Positions 1 to 6,044 of a DNA stretch of 7,983 nucleotides are shown piece by piece. Under the pieces are notes generated by a model. It was not told where the DNA came from and ran no database searches. It was given only the letters and a program-made list of their open reading frames with translations. Position 1 is the stretch's first letter. Each line of letters opens with the position of its first letter. Source of the DNA: a bacterium (lineage in GTDB: Bacteria > Ratteibacteria > UBA8468 > B48-G9 > JAFGKM01); assembly GCA_029548585.1 (NCBI GenBank), contig JAKPNC010000061.1:1-7983 (forward strand), read 5' to 3'. A program made the position numbers and the translations under genes.

Positions 1-1
1 G

Positions 2-97
2 AAGTCTCTGCCCCCTGCCCTTCCGGAAGAAGTTGTATGCCAGACCATCTCAAAGTACAGGCAGATTTACAGGCAGCTAACGGGCAAACCTATCTGA
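2..97 (+). CDS. purC: SAICAR synthase (phosphoribosylaminoimidazole-succinocarboxamide synthase), C-terminal end only
   Basis: An open frame enters from the left edge and ends at TGA 95-97, leaving 31 codons. The peptide contains LPEEVVCQTISKY followed by YRQLTGKPI. This fits the C-terminal helix of PurC proteins, which commonly read LPxEVxxxTxxKYxxxYxxLTG. The enzyme condenses CAIR with aspartate using ATP in purine synthesis, in the cytoplasm. Only this tail is visible, so no catalytic residue can be checked. The call rests on a short but characteristic C-terminal pattern. About 125 nt and a promoter candidate separate it from argB, so it probably ends a separate upstream transcript, although no convincing hairpin terminator follows it. 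Confidence 0.72.
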   Translation, partial: KSLPPALPEEVVCQTISKYRQIYRQLTGKPI

Positions 98-124
98 AAT
101 ACTTAACCTCCATATTGCATGGTA

Positions 125-152
125 TTGTAAAAACCGTGGAAAAGGGTATAAT
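125..152 (+). promoter_or_regulatory. Candidate sigma70-type promoter for the argBDF run
   Basis: TTGTAA (125-130, 4 of 6 matches to TTGACA) is followed after 16 nt by a perfect TATAAT (147-152). Transcription would start near 159, giving a leader of about 60 nt that contains a run of nine T (174-182). The -10 lies inside an AT-rich inverted repeat, GGTATA (145-150) with TATACC (154-159). A second possible pair, TTGACT (181-186) and TACAAA (204-209), would start transcription on top of the ribosome binding site and is less likely. I see no convincing ArgR box. Confidence 0.5.
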
Positions 153-221
153 ATATACCTAAAATTGAAGTTGTTTTTTTTTGACTTATTTTTTCACAAT
201 ATTTACAAAAGGAGTTAAAAA

Positions 222-1094
222 GTGGACGAAGAAGTTGTAAAGAAAGCCGATGTTCTGGTTGAAGCGTACCCGTACATAAAGAAATACAGGGACAAGATTT
301 TCGTTATAAAATTCGGAGGCAGCATATTCAAACTGCCCCAGATAAAAGACAGCATACTTAACGACATAGCTTTTCTCGAAGTGGTGGGAATAAAAACCAT
401 CATTGTCTGCGGAGGCGGTCCTTTCATAAACGACGAGATAGAGAAAAGGGGCAAGAAGCCGGATTTCGTGGAAGGGCTGAGGGTAACTGACGAGGAGACC
501 CTGAATATAGTCAAGGACGTTCTTTCCGGGATAAGGGACAGGATAGTGGAATATTACAGGAGCTCCCTGAACGTGACGGCGGCCGCCCTGCTTCCCGAAG
601 AGAAATTCATGCTTGCAAGGAAGATACATTACCAGCAGGGAGAGAAGGTGATAAACCTGGGTTTCGTGGGACAGGTCGCAAGTGTCAACTCGGATTACAT
701 AAAATCCCGGCTGGAAAAAGAAAGGATACTCGTTGCCGCTCCGATATCGTCATCGGAAGACAACGTTATGTACAACATAAATGCTGATTCAGTTGCATCG
801 GGTCTTGCCGAAGCCCTGCAGGTTGAAAAGCTCATATACATTACCGACGTGCTTGGCGTAATGAGGAACCCGGAAAATCCGCAGACCCTCATTTCCGTAC
901 TGAGGCAGTCGGAGGTGGAAGAACTGGTATCGAGCAAGGTGATAAAATCAGGCATGATACCAAAGGTGTCCGCAGGCATTTCGGCCATAAGGAAGGGAGT
1001 TAAGAAGGTCCACATCATAAGCGGCAACATCCAGCACTCAATAGTACTGGAGGTATTTACAGAACACGGAGTCGGAACCGAGATAACAGAATGA
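222..1094 (+). CDS. argB: N-acetylglutamate kinase
   Basis: The enzyme phosphorylates N-acetyl-L-glutamate with ATP, the second step of arginine synthesis, in the cytoplasm. The 290-residue product shows amino acid kinase family motifs in order: VIKFGGS (28-34, with the phosphate-binding Lys30), CGGGPFIN (63-70), GLRVTDEETL (85-94, the Arg contacting acetylglutamate), NINADSVA (185-192), YITDVLGV (206-213) and SGMIPK (243-248). The GTG start at 222 has AAAGGAG at 208-214, seven nt upstream. About 20 residues before VIKFGG read VLVEAYPYIKKYRDK. They resemble the N-terminal helix of hexameric, arginine-inhibited NAG kinases, which suggests feedback control by arginine (inference). Two usual signatures differ: HGGGP is CGGGP, and the C-terminal HIIDGR-type motif is HIISGN. 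The gene overlaps argD by 4 nt. Confidence 0.95.
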   Translation: MDEEVVKKADVLVEAYPYIKKYRDKIFVIKFGGSIFKLPQIKDSILNDIAFLEVVGIKTIIVCGGGPFINDEIEKRGKKPDFVEGLRVTDEETLNIVKDVLSGIRDRIVEYYRSSLNVTAAALLPEEKFMLARKIHYQQGEKVINLGFVGQVASVNSDYIKSRLEKERILVAAPISSSEDNVMYNINADSVASGLAEALQVEKLIYITDVLGVMRNPENPQTLISVLRQSEVEELVSSKVIKSGMIPKVSAGISAIRKGVKKVHIISGNIQHSIVLEVFTEHGVGTEITE

Positions 1095-2353
1095 ACAAAC
1101 TTATTCCCGACAATGAAATGGAGAGCAGGAAGGTAACGGAGAACTACGAAAAATACGTGGTACCTTCTTACGGGAGGAGCGGTATTGTCTTCGTAAGAGG
1201 CAAGGGAAGCTACCTCTGGGACTCGGACGGGAAAAAATACCTTGATTTCTTCCCGGGATGGGCAGTCTCAGGCATAGGCCATTGCAACCCCAACGTCGTG
1301 GATGCAATATGCCGGCAGTCTGAAATACTAATACATATTGCCAACAACCACTATCATCCGTGGCAGGGAATGCTTGCAAAAAAACTGTCCGACATTTCCT
1401 TCGGGGGAAAGGTTTTCTTCTGCAACAGCGGCGCGGAGGCGAACGAAGCAGCCATCAAGCTGGCACGGCTCTACGGGAGTAAAACCGGGAGGCATGGAAT
1501 AATCTCCATGGAAAACTCATTTCACGGGAGAACTCTTGCAACCGTGACAATGACGGGACAGCCGAAATACAGCAAACCTTTTGCTCCCCTGCCTGCAGGT
1601 TTTTCCCATGTTCCATTTAACGATTTCGACGCCCTGAGAAAAAAGGTTGACGGTAATACCGCGGCAGTCATAATCGAACCCATACAGGGAGAAGGCGGAA
1701 TAAACGTTCCTGACAGGGATTATCTGCAGCAGGTATCATCCCTGTGCAGGGATAAGGACATGCTGCTTATATTTGATGAAGTCCAGACGGGTTTTGGCAG
1801 GACGGGCAGGTTCTTTGCTTACCAGCATTTCGGCATCACGCCGGACATAATGACTCTTGCAAAAACACTGGGAGGGGGATTCCCCGTGGGAGCAATGGTG
1901 GCAAGAAAAGATATTGCCGACCTGATGATCCCTGGAACACATGCGTCTACTTTCGGCGGAAGCCCTCTTGCATGCCAGGCATGCCTGGCCGTCATAGACA
2001 CGATAGAAAAGGAAAGGCTCCTGCACAATGTCAGGATCATGGGAGAATACCTGGCCTCGAAACTCTCCTGGCTGAAACAGAAACACCCCTTTATCAGGGC
2101 AGTAAAAGGAATAGGATTGATGCTGGCAATCGAGATAGAAGGTGAAGGCTCCGGCATAGTAAGGGAATGCACCGGAAAGGGACTGCTGATAAACTGTACC
2201 CATGGCAACATTCTCAGGATAATGCCGGCAATAACCACGGATAAAACGGAAATAGACGCTGCGGTTAAAATACTGGATGAATGCCTTTCCCTTTACCCGC
2301 CAACTCGGAAAACCACAGGCTGTGCCCGTGGAGACTCCACGGGAAAATCTTAA
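1091..2353 (+). CDS. argD: Acetylornithine aminotransferase (class III, PLP-dependent)
   Basis: The enzyme transfers an amino group from glutamate to N-acetylglutamate semialdehyde, giving N-acetylornithine. The 420-residue product has the class III aminotransferase landmarks: FFPGWAVSGIGHCNP (53-67), CNSGAEANEAAIKLAR (111-126, PLP phosphate contact), SFHGRTLAT (143-151), EPIQGEGGI (196-204), FDEVQTGFGRTG (228-239, with Asp229 pairing the PLP ring nitrogen), TLAKTLGGG (255-263, Schiff-base Lys258) and STFGGSPLAC (286-295). ATG 1091 overlaps the argB stop as ATGA, so translation is probably coupled. The related GABA and ornithine aminotransferases share these motifs, but the position between argB and argF fixes the role. 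The last 18 or so residues (PPTRKTTGCARGDSTGKS) run past the usual family end at about 400 and are encoded partly by two palindromes. Confidence 0.94.
   Translation: MNKLIPDNEMESRKVTENYEKYVVPSYGRSGIVFVRGKGSYLWDSDGKKYLDFFPGWAVSGIGHCNPNVVDAICRQSEILIHIANNHYHPWQGMLAKKLSDISFGGKVFFCNSGAEANEAAIKLARLYGSKTGRHGIISMENSFHGRTLATVTMTGQPKYSKPFAPLPAGFSHVPFNDFDALRKKVDGNTAAVIIEPIQGEGGINVPDRDYLQQVSSLCRDKDMLLIFDEVQTGFGRTGRFFAYQHFGITPDIMTLAKTLGGGFPVGAMVARKDIADLMIPGTHASTFGGSPLACQACLAVIDTIEKERLLHNVRIMGEYLASKLSWLKQKHPFIRAVKGIGLMLAIEIEGEGSGIVRECTGKGLLINCTHGNILRIMPAITTDKTEIDAAVKILDECLSLYPPTRKTTGCARGDSTGKS
2314..2343 (+). repeat. Two adjacent palindromes at the argD 3' end
   Basis: CACAG-G-CTGTG (2314-2324) is directly followed by CCCGTGGAG-A-CTCCACGGG (2325-2343). 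The second is a perfect 9-base inverted repeat around one central base. As RNA it can form an 8-bp, GC-rich stem with a 3-nt loop. It lies inside the last codons of argD, ending 7 nt before the stop and about 30 nt before the argF ribosome binding site. No T-run follows, so it is not a normal intrinsic terminator. It could protect the upstream mRNA, tune argF expression, be a protein-binding dyad or be a REP-like element. No second copy is visible in the window. Confidence 0.7.
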
Positions 2354-2391
2354 TCGCCGGCAAGGATCCTTCACAGAGAGGCTGATAGAAA

Positions 2392-3300
2392 ATGAAAAGA
2401 GATTTTTTAAGGATTAGCGAGCTGAACAGGCAGGAAATCTACAGGATTTTCGATATTGCGAAACATTACAAGTCAGAGAGAACCATGGGTCTGTCTTCAA
2501 GACTGCTCAGGGATAAAAGCATAGGAATGCTTTTCAACAAGCCTTCCACGAGAACCCGCATATCCTTCGAGATAGCGGTATACGAACTCGGAGGCAATCC
2601 CATTTACCTGCCCGGCGAAACCACCCAGATTTCAAGGGGGGAAACCGTAAGGGATACCGCCCAGGTCACATCGAGATATCTCCACGGGATAGTCATAAGG
2701 ACTTACAGCCAGGGAGACATAGAAGAGTTCGCAAGGTATTTCGCCCACCCCGTCATAAACGCTCTTACGGACCTACTGCATCCCTGCCAGATATTGAGCG
2801 ACTGTTTCACTATAAGCGAAAAGAAAGGCCGGGTGGAAGGGATGAACGTAACTTACCTCGGGGACGGGAACAATATATCCAATTCTCTTATCCTGGCAGC
2901 CGACATAATGGGCTTTAACATAAGGATATCTGCGCCGGAAGGTTACCAGCCCCCTGAAGAAATCGTCAATCTTATGAAAAACAAGGACCTCCTGAAGATA
3001 GATACTGACCCCGGAAAATTCATAAACGATGCCGACGTCATATACACCGACACCTGGACAAGCATGGGTTCGGAGGCAGAAACTGAAAAGAGGGAGAAAA
3101 TTTTTGAGAAATACCAGGTAAACTCCAGGCTCCTGGCAGGGGCGAAAAAAGATTTCATTTTCATGCACTGTCTCCCCGCACACAGGGGATTCGAAGTCAC
3201 CGACGAAGTAATAGACAGCGAAAACTCGGTGATACTCGACCAGGCGGAAAACCGTCTTCACTGCCAGAAAGCCCTGCTTCACTTCATTTATTCCGATTGA
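2392..3300 (+). CDS. argF: Ornithine carbamoyltransferase (anabolic)
   Basis: The enzyme joins carbamoyl phosphate to ornithine, giving citrulline and phosphate. The 302-residue product is the normal length for the family. It carries the carbamoyl-phosphate motif KPSTRTRISFE (50-60, STRT at 52-55), HPCQILSD (130-137), the nucleotide-fold GDGNNISNSL (157-166), the ornithine-binding SMG loop in DTWTSMG (220-226) and the HCLPAHRG motif (259-266, with the reactive Cys). The SMG loop and HCLP motif separate it from aspartate carbamoyltransferase and from the N-acetyl- or succinylornithine variants as far as can be judged by eye. ATG 2392 is preceded by AGAGAGG (2375-2381), about 10 nt upstream. 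The gap from argD is 38 nt, and a GC-rich palindrome lies just before it. Confidence 0.96.
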   Translation: MKRDFLRISELNRQEIYRIFDIAKHYKSERTMGLSSRLLRDKSIGMLFNKPSTRTRISFEIAVYELGGNPIYLPGETTQISRGETVRDTAQVTSRYLHGIVIRTYSQGDIEEFARYFAHPVINALTDLLHPCQILSDCFTISEKKGRVEGMNVTYLGDGNNISNSLILAADIMGFNIRISAPEGYQPPEEIVNLMKNKDLLKIDTDPGKFINDADVIYTDTWTSMGSEAETEKREKIFEKYQVNSRLLAGAKKDFIFMHCLPAHRGFEVTDEVIDSENSVILDQAENRLHCQKALLHFIYSD

Positions 3301-3322
3301 GAGCCCATTGGTCAACCTGCAT

Positions 3323-3395
3323 GCGCCTGTAGCTCAAAGGATAGAGCATCTGCCTTCTAAGCAGAGGGTTGCGCGTTCGAGTCGCGCCAGGCGTA
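3323..3395 (+). tRNA. tRNA-Arg (anticodon TCT)
   Basis: A full 73-nt cloverleaf can be folded by hand. The acceptor stem is GCGCCTG (3323-3329) with CAGGCGT (3388-3394; the first pair is G-U) and discriminator A3395. The D stem is GCTC/GAGC. The anticodon stem TCTGC/GCAGA encloses loop CTTCTAA, with anticodon TCT at 3356-3358. The T stem is GCGCG/CGCGC with loop TTCGAGT. Anticodon TCT decodes AGA and AGG as arginine. The 3' CCA is not encoded and must be added after transcription. The gene lies 22 nt after argF on the same strand with no promoter visible between them, so it is probably processed from the arginine transcript. Confidence 0.96.
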
Positions 3396-3743
3396 CTTGC
3401 CTCCTTGATAATGTTCAAGTTACAGGCCCTGCCCGTGACTTTCATCCCTTTGCCGGACTCCAGCAATTAGCTTTATCCCGCATCATGGTAAGTTTCAAAC
3501 AGGTTTTTCCAACAACCTGCCTGTAACATCTTAAAATTACGCGCAGCCGGAAGCAGTGATAACCCCGGGCGAGTGTAATATGCGTAAAGAATAATCCGCC
3601 AAGGAGAGAAATGCCGGCAAGAAACACGATTTACGGGAGAGGGCAAAATTTGGCAGAAGGGCATTTGACCAGGGAGAATCCTTTATGCTTTTCTGGCACT
3701 AAATATTCCTGCCTGGATGACGGATCATCTATCAAGCTTAATC
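3396..3743. other. Convergent intergenic region, no supported gene
   Basis: This stretch of about 350 nt separates the plus-strand arg/tRNA unit from the minus-strand efp-acc-asp23 unit. No frame gives a protein I recognise. It contains a weak terminator-like hairpin (3419-3439), a small inverted repeat CAGGTT/AACCTG (3500-3505 and 3514-3519), and a longer-range inverted repeat TTACGC/GCGTAA (3537-3542 and 3582-3587) enclosing a GC-rich core. There is also an AAGGAGAG site (near 3600-3607) before an ATG at 3611 that opens an 83-codon frame. That frame runs into asp23 on the other strand. No strong terminator is visible for the minus-strand operon. Confidence 0.6.
3419..3439 (+). terminator. 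Weak candidate terminator after tRNA-Arg
   Basis: GTTAC-A-GGC (3419-3427) can pair with GCC-C-GTGAC (3431-3439), giving eight pairs including one G-U and one internal mismatch, with a 3-nt loop. It is followed by TTTCATCCCTTT, a broken T-tract. The location, 24 nt after the tRNA, suits the end of the argBDF-tRNA transcript, but the tract is poor. The call is tentative. Confidence 0.3.
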
Positions 3744-4151
3744 TCATGAAGCCGGCGTACTTTCACGATCAGCCTCTTTTTCTTCCGGGTACCCTGATTC
3801 TCCTTCGTTCTTCCTGGGAGGCTGAACACCGTGAACCACGACGTCAACGCTTGAAACCCTGAGGCCAGACATCTTTTCAACTTCTTCCTTTATCGATTTC
3901 TGAACCATGTATGTAACCTCAGGGATATTGACCCCGTATTCTACGATGATCCTCAATTCAAAACTGACTTCATCTTCACCGACCACGACCTTTATGCCCG
4001 CATCCGGCTTTTTTCTTATCAATTGGGACAACCCGGCAACAAGGCTCGTGGCAATCCTTTGAACACCCGGGACTTTCTTGGCAACAATTCCCGCTATGGA
4101 GGCAAGTACATCGTTATCTATCTTGACGTTTCCATACCTTTCTTCTTCCAT
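3744..4151 (-). CDS. Asp23/Gls24 family (DUF322) envelope-stress-type protein
   Basis: The 135-residue product matches the Asp23/Gls24 family. YGNVKIDNDVLASIAGIVAKKVPGV (6-30) has the usual start, in which a beta strand leads into a helix ending in VPGV. IKVVVGEDEVSFELRIIVEYGVNIPEV (53-79) has the hallmark VEYGVNIPEV. A region from VQKSIKEEVEKMSGL to VDVVVHGV (83-109) completes the domain. The last 26 or so residues form a charged, probably disordered tail (PPRKNEGESGYPEEKEADRESTPAS). ATG 4151 has GGAGG six nt upstream. It is the last gene of the efp-accB-accC run, 24 nt after accC. In Firmicutes a homologue (YqhY) also sits next to accBC and has been linked to acetyl-CoA carboxylase or envelope homeostasis. 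The molecular function here is not known. The next gene often found there, nusB, is absent. Confidence 0.88.
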   Translation of the reverse strand: MEEERYGNVKIDNDVLASIAGIVAKKVPGVQRIATSLVAGLSQLIRKKPDAGIKVVVGEDEVSFELRIIVEYGVNIPEVTYMVQKSIKEEVEKMSGLRVSSVDVVVHGVQPPRKNEGESGYPEEKEADRESTPAS

Positions 4152-4175
4152 TTTAAACCTCCGTTACCCAGAAAC

Positions 4176-5543
4176 TTAATTTTTCGGCAGGACTCCCTTT
4201 TCAGCTTCCGATTCAAGGAAATTTTCGAGCCACTTGACGCTGTATCGTCCGCTCAGGAATATCGGGTGCGCAAGTATCTTTCTGTAAAGCGGGATGGTTG
4301 TACGGATTCCTTCTATCACAATCTCATCCAACGCCCTGCGCATGCGTTCGATAGCTTCCTGCCTGTTACTTCCGTAAGCAATGAGCTTCATTACAAGGCT
4401 GTCGTAATAAGGAGGTATCGCGTAGCCCTCGTGTATATGGGTGTCCACTCTTATACCCGGCCCGCCCGGAAGAACAAGCTTTTCCACCTTCCCGGGAGAA
4501 GGCATGAAATTATTGGAAGGATCCTCTGCGTTAATCCTGCACTCTATGGCATGCCCGTTCAGTTTAACTTCCTTTTGCCCTATACCGAGCCGTTCTCCCT
4601 GGGCCACGAGTATCTGGCTTTTAACAAGGTCATATCCGGAGACAAGTTCCGTTACCGGATGCTCAACCTGGATCCTTGTATTCATCTCCATGAAATATGG
4701 ATTACCGTCGGAATCTACGAGAAACTCGATGGTGCCTGCGCTTTTATAATTAATTTTCCTGGCTAACCTGTAAGCATATCTGTAGAGCTTTTTCCGAAGC
4801 TTCCAGTCAACAAAGGGAGAAGGGCTTTCCTCTATCAATTTCTGGTGCCTGCGCTGGATTGAACAATCCCTTTCAGGGAAAACAATCACGTTCCCTTTTC
4901 TGTCTCCTACAAGCTGTATCTCTATATGCCTCGGCCTCTCGAGAAATTTTTCGAGGTATAGCGCTCCTTCTCCGAAAGAAGACATGGCTTCTTCCTGGCA
5001 GGTGTACCACAACTGTTGAAATTCATCAATATTATTGACACGCCTCATACCCCTGCCGCCCCCGCCGGCGCTCGCCTTGATAATAACGGGGAAACCAAGT
5101 TTCCTTGCATGGTGAAGACCGTTCTTGTAATCGCTTTCCTCATATCCGGGTATTACCGGCACCCGGAAAGATTTTGCAGTCTTCCTGGCAAGGGCCTTGT
5201 CTCCCATGATCTGAATATTCCTGACGGAAGGCCCAATGAAAACTATTCTTGAAGCGCCGCAAATTTCAACAAAGGGAATGTTTTCTGCAAGGAAGCCGTA
5301 TCCGGGATGAACGGCATCAGCCCTGGTGATCTCTATCGCGCTTACCACTGCGGGAATATTTAGATAGCTTTCCTTTGGGGAAGGAGGTCCTATGCAGATC
5401 CTCTCATCGGCAAGCCTTACTGGTATAGAATCCCTGTCAGCTTCTGAAAATCCTATGACTGTCCTTAGCCCCAGTTCACGGCAGCTTCTGATAACCCTTA
5501 GAGCGATCTCGCCCCTGTTGGCAATGAATACTTTCTTGAACAT
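4176..5543 (-). CDS. accC: Biotin carboxylase subunit of acetyl-CoA carboxylase
   Basis: The enzyme carboxylates the biotin on AccB using bicarbonate and ATP, the first half-reaction of malonyl-CoA synthesis. I chose ATG 5543, giving 455 residues beginning MFKKVFIANRGEIALR, the canonical AccC start. An upstream TTG at 5567 would add eight residues but has no ribosome binding site. An N-terminal carboxylase domain (HPGYGFLAEN, 79-88; MGDK, Lys116) leads into the ATP-grasp domain: IIKASAGGGGRGM (154-166, glycine loop), EKFLERPRHIEIQ (198-210), RDCSIQRRHQKLIEE (225-239) and FMEMNTRIQVEHPVTE (284-299, the metal and bicarbonate site). The C-terminal domain contains HAIECRINAEDP (331-342) and PPYYDSLVMKLI (377-388). 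All catalytic residues I could place are present. A GAGGGG lies about 14 nt upstream, a rather long spacing. Pyruvate or propionyl-CoA carboxylase subunits are alternatives, but the accB neighbour favours AccC. Confidence 0.95.
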   Translation of the reverse strand: MFKKVFIANRGEIALRVIRSCRELGLRTVIGFSEADRDSIPVRLADERICIGPPSPKESYLNIPAVVSAIEITRADAVHPGYGFLAENIPFVEICGASRIVFIGPSVRNIQIMGDKALARKTAKSFRVPVIPGYEESDYKNGLHHARKLGFPVIIKASAGGGGRGMRRVNNIDEFQQLWYTCQEEAMSSFGEGALYLEKFLERPRHIEIQLVGDRKGNVIVFPERDCSIQRRHQKLIEESPSPFVDWKLRKKLYRYAYRLARKINYKSAGTIEFLVDSDGNPYFMEMNTRIQVEHPVTELVSGYDLVKSQILVAQGERLGIGQKEVKLNGHAIECRINAEDPSNNFMPSPGKVEKLVLPGGPGIRVDTHIHEGYAIPPYYDSLVMKLIAYGSNRQEAIERMRRALDEIVIEGIRTTIPLYRKILAHPIFLSGRYSVKWLENFLESEAEKGVLPKN

Positions 5544-5576
5544 TTTCTTGTTAAAGGCCCCTCGCAAGGTGAAAAA

Positions 5577-6032
5577 TCAAAGCTGTATGACGAAAAGAAC
5601 CTGCCCGTATTCAACAGGCTTTCCGTTCTCAACCAGTATTTCCTTTACTACACCGCTGTGTTCAGATTTGATTTCATTCATAACTTTCATCGCTTCTATG
5701 ATACAGAGTGTAGCGCCCTTCTTTATACTCGCTCCCAGCTCAACAAAAGAAGGACTCTGCGGGGAAGGCGCCCTGTAGAAAGTTCCAACAAGAGGTGACT
5801 TGACATAAATAACGTTTTCCAATTTCTGGGAAGGATGCTTATATTCTTCCAGGATTGCTTCCTGTTTGATTCCGGGAAGAACCTGGTCGGTTTTCCCTGT
5901 GGGAACAGGCTGCCAAACATGGCCTTTTTTGCCCATAACAAGGCAAAATTCGCCTTTTCTCACCTCAAGGTACTCCAGGCCGTACTCCTTCATAAAATCA
6001 GCGTATATTTTAAGCTCTTCCGTTTTCATCAT
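5577..6032 (-). CDS. accB: Biotin carboxyl carrier protein of acetyl-CoA carboxylase
   Basis: The small protein carries biotin between AccC and the carboxyltransferase. It has 151 residues, close to the family norm. The N-terminal part (about 1-70) is a helical region plus a variable linker. It is less proline/alanine-rich than in many BCCPs. The biotinyl domain (about 74-151) starts at VKSPLVGTFYRAPSP, continues with VELGASIKKGATLCIIEAMK and has the biotinylation motif EAMKVMNEI (113-121), with Lys116 as the attachment site. It closes with the swinging-arm half VVKEILVENGKPVEYGQVLF. Two ATGs stand in tandem (6032 and 6029). GGAG at 6035-6038 is only 2 nt from the first but 5 nt from the second, so the real start is probably 6029. 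The gene follows efp by 12 nt and precedes accC by 33 nt. BirA would be needed for biotin loading. Confidence 0.94.
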   Translation of the reverse strand: MMKTEELKIYADFMKEYGLEYLEVRKGEFCLVMGKKGHVWQPVPTGKTDQVLPGIKQEAILEEYKHPSQKLENVIYVKSPLVGTFYRAPSPQSPSFVELGASIKKGATLCIIEAMKVMNEIKSEHSGVVKEILVENGKPVEYGQVLFVIQL

Positions 6033-6044
6033 TTCTCCGGTGGG

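Noticed and set aside
174..182. T-run after purC as an intrinsic terminator
   Set aside because: The only nearby hairpin (145-159) is AT-rich with a 3-nt loop and ends about 14 nt before the T-run, so it does not fit the usual geometry.
1736..2374. Minus-strand 212-codon frame opposite argD
   Set aside because: It is a shadow of argD. The sense frame contains every aminotransferase motif.
3284..3466. Minus-strand 60-codon frame reading GATRTRNPLLRRQMLYPLSYRR
   Set aside because: This is the well-known antisense translation of a tRNA gene. It lies over tRNA-Arg and is not a protein.
3308..3526. Plus-strand 72-codon frame across the tRNA
   Set aside because: It reads straight through the tRNA-Arg gene, starts inside the leader and shows no family resemblance.
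3541..3570. SRP RNA or cobalamin riboswitch resemblance (CGCGCAGCCGGAAGCAG)
   Set aside because: Only short word similarity. The conserved SRP loop and the B12-box are not present and the flanking helices do not form.
4023..4766. Plus-strand 247-codon frame opposite asp23 and accC
   Set aside because: It is antisense to two clearly recognised genes, and its translation has no domain and a biased composition.
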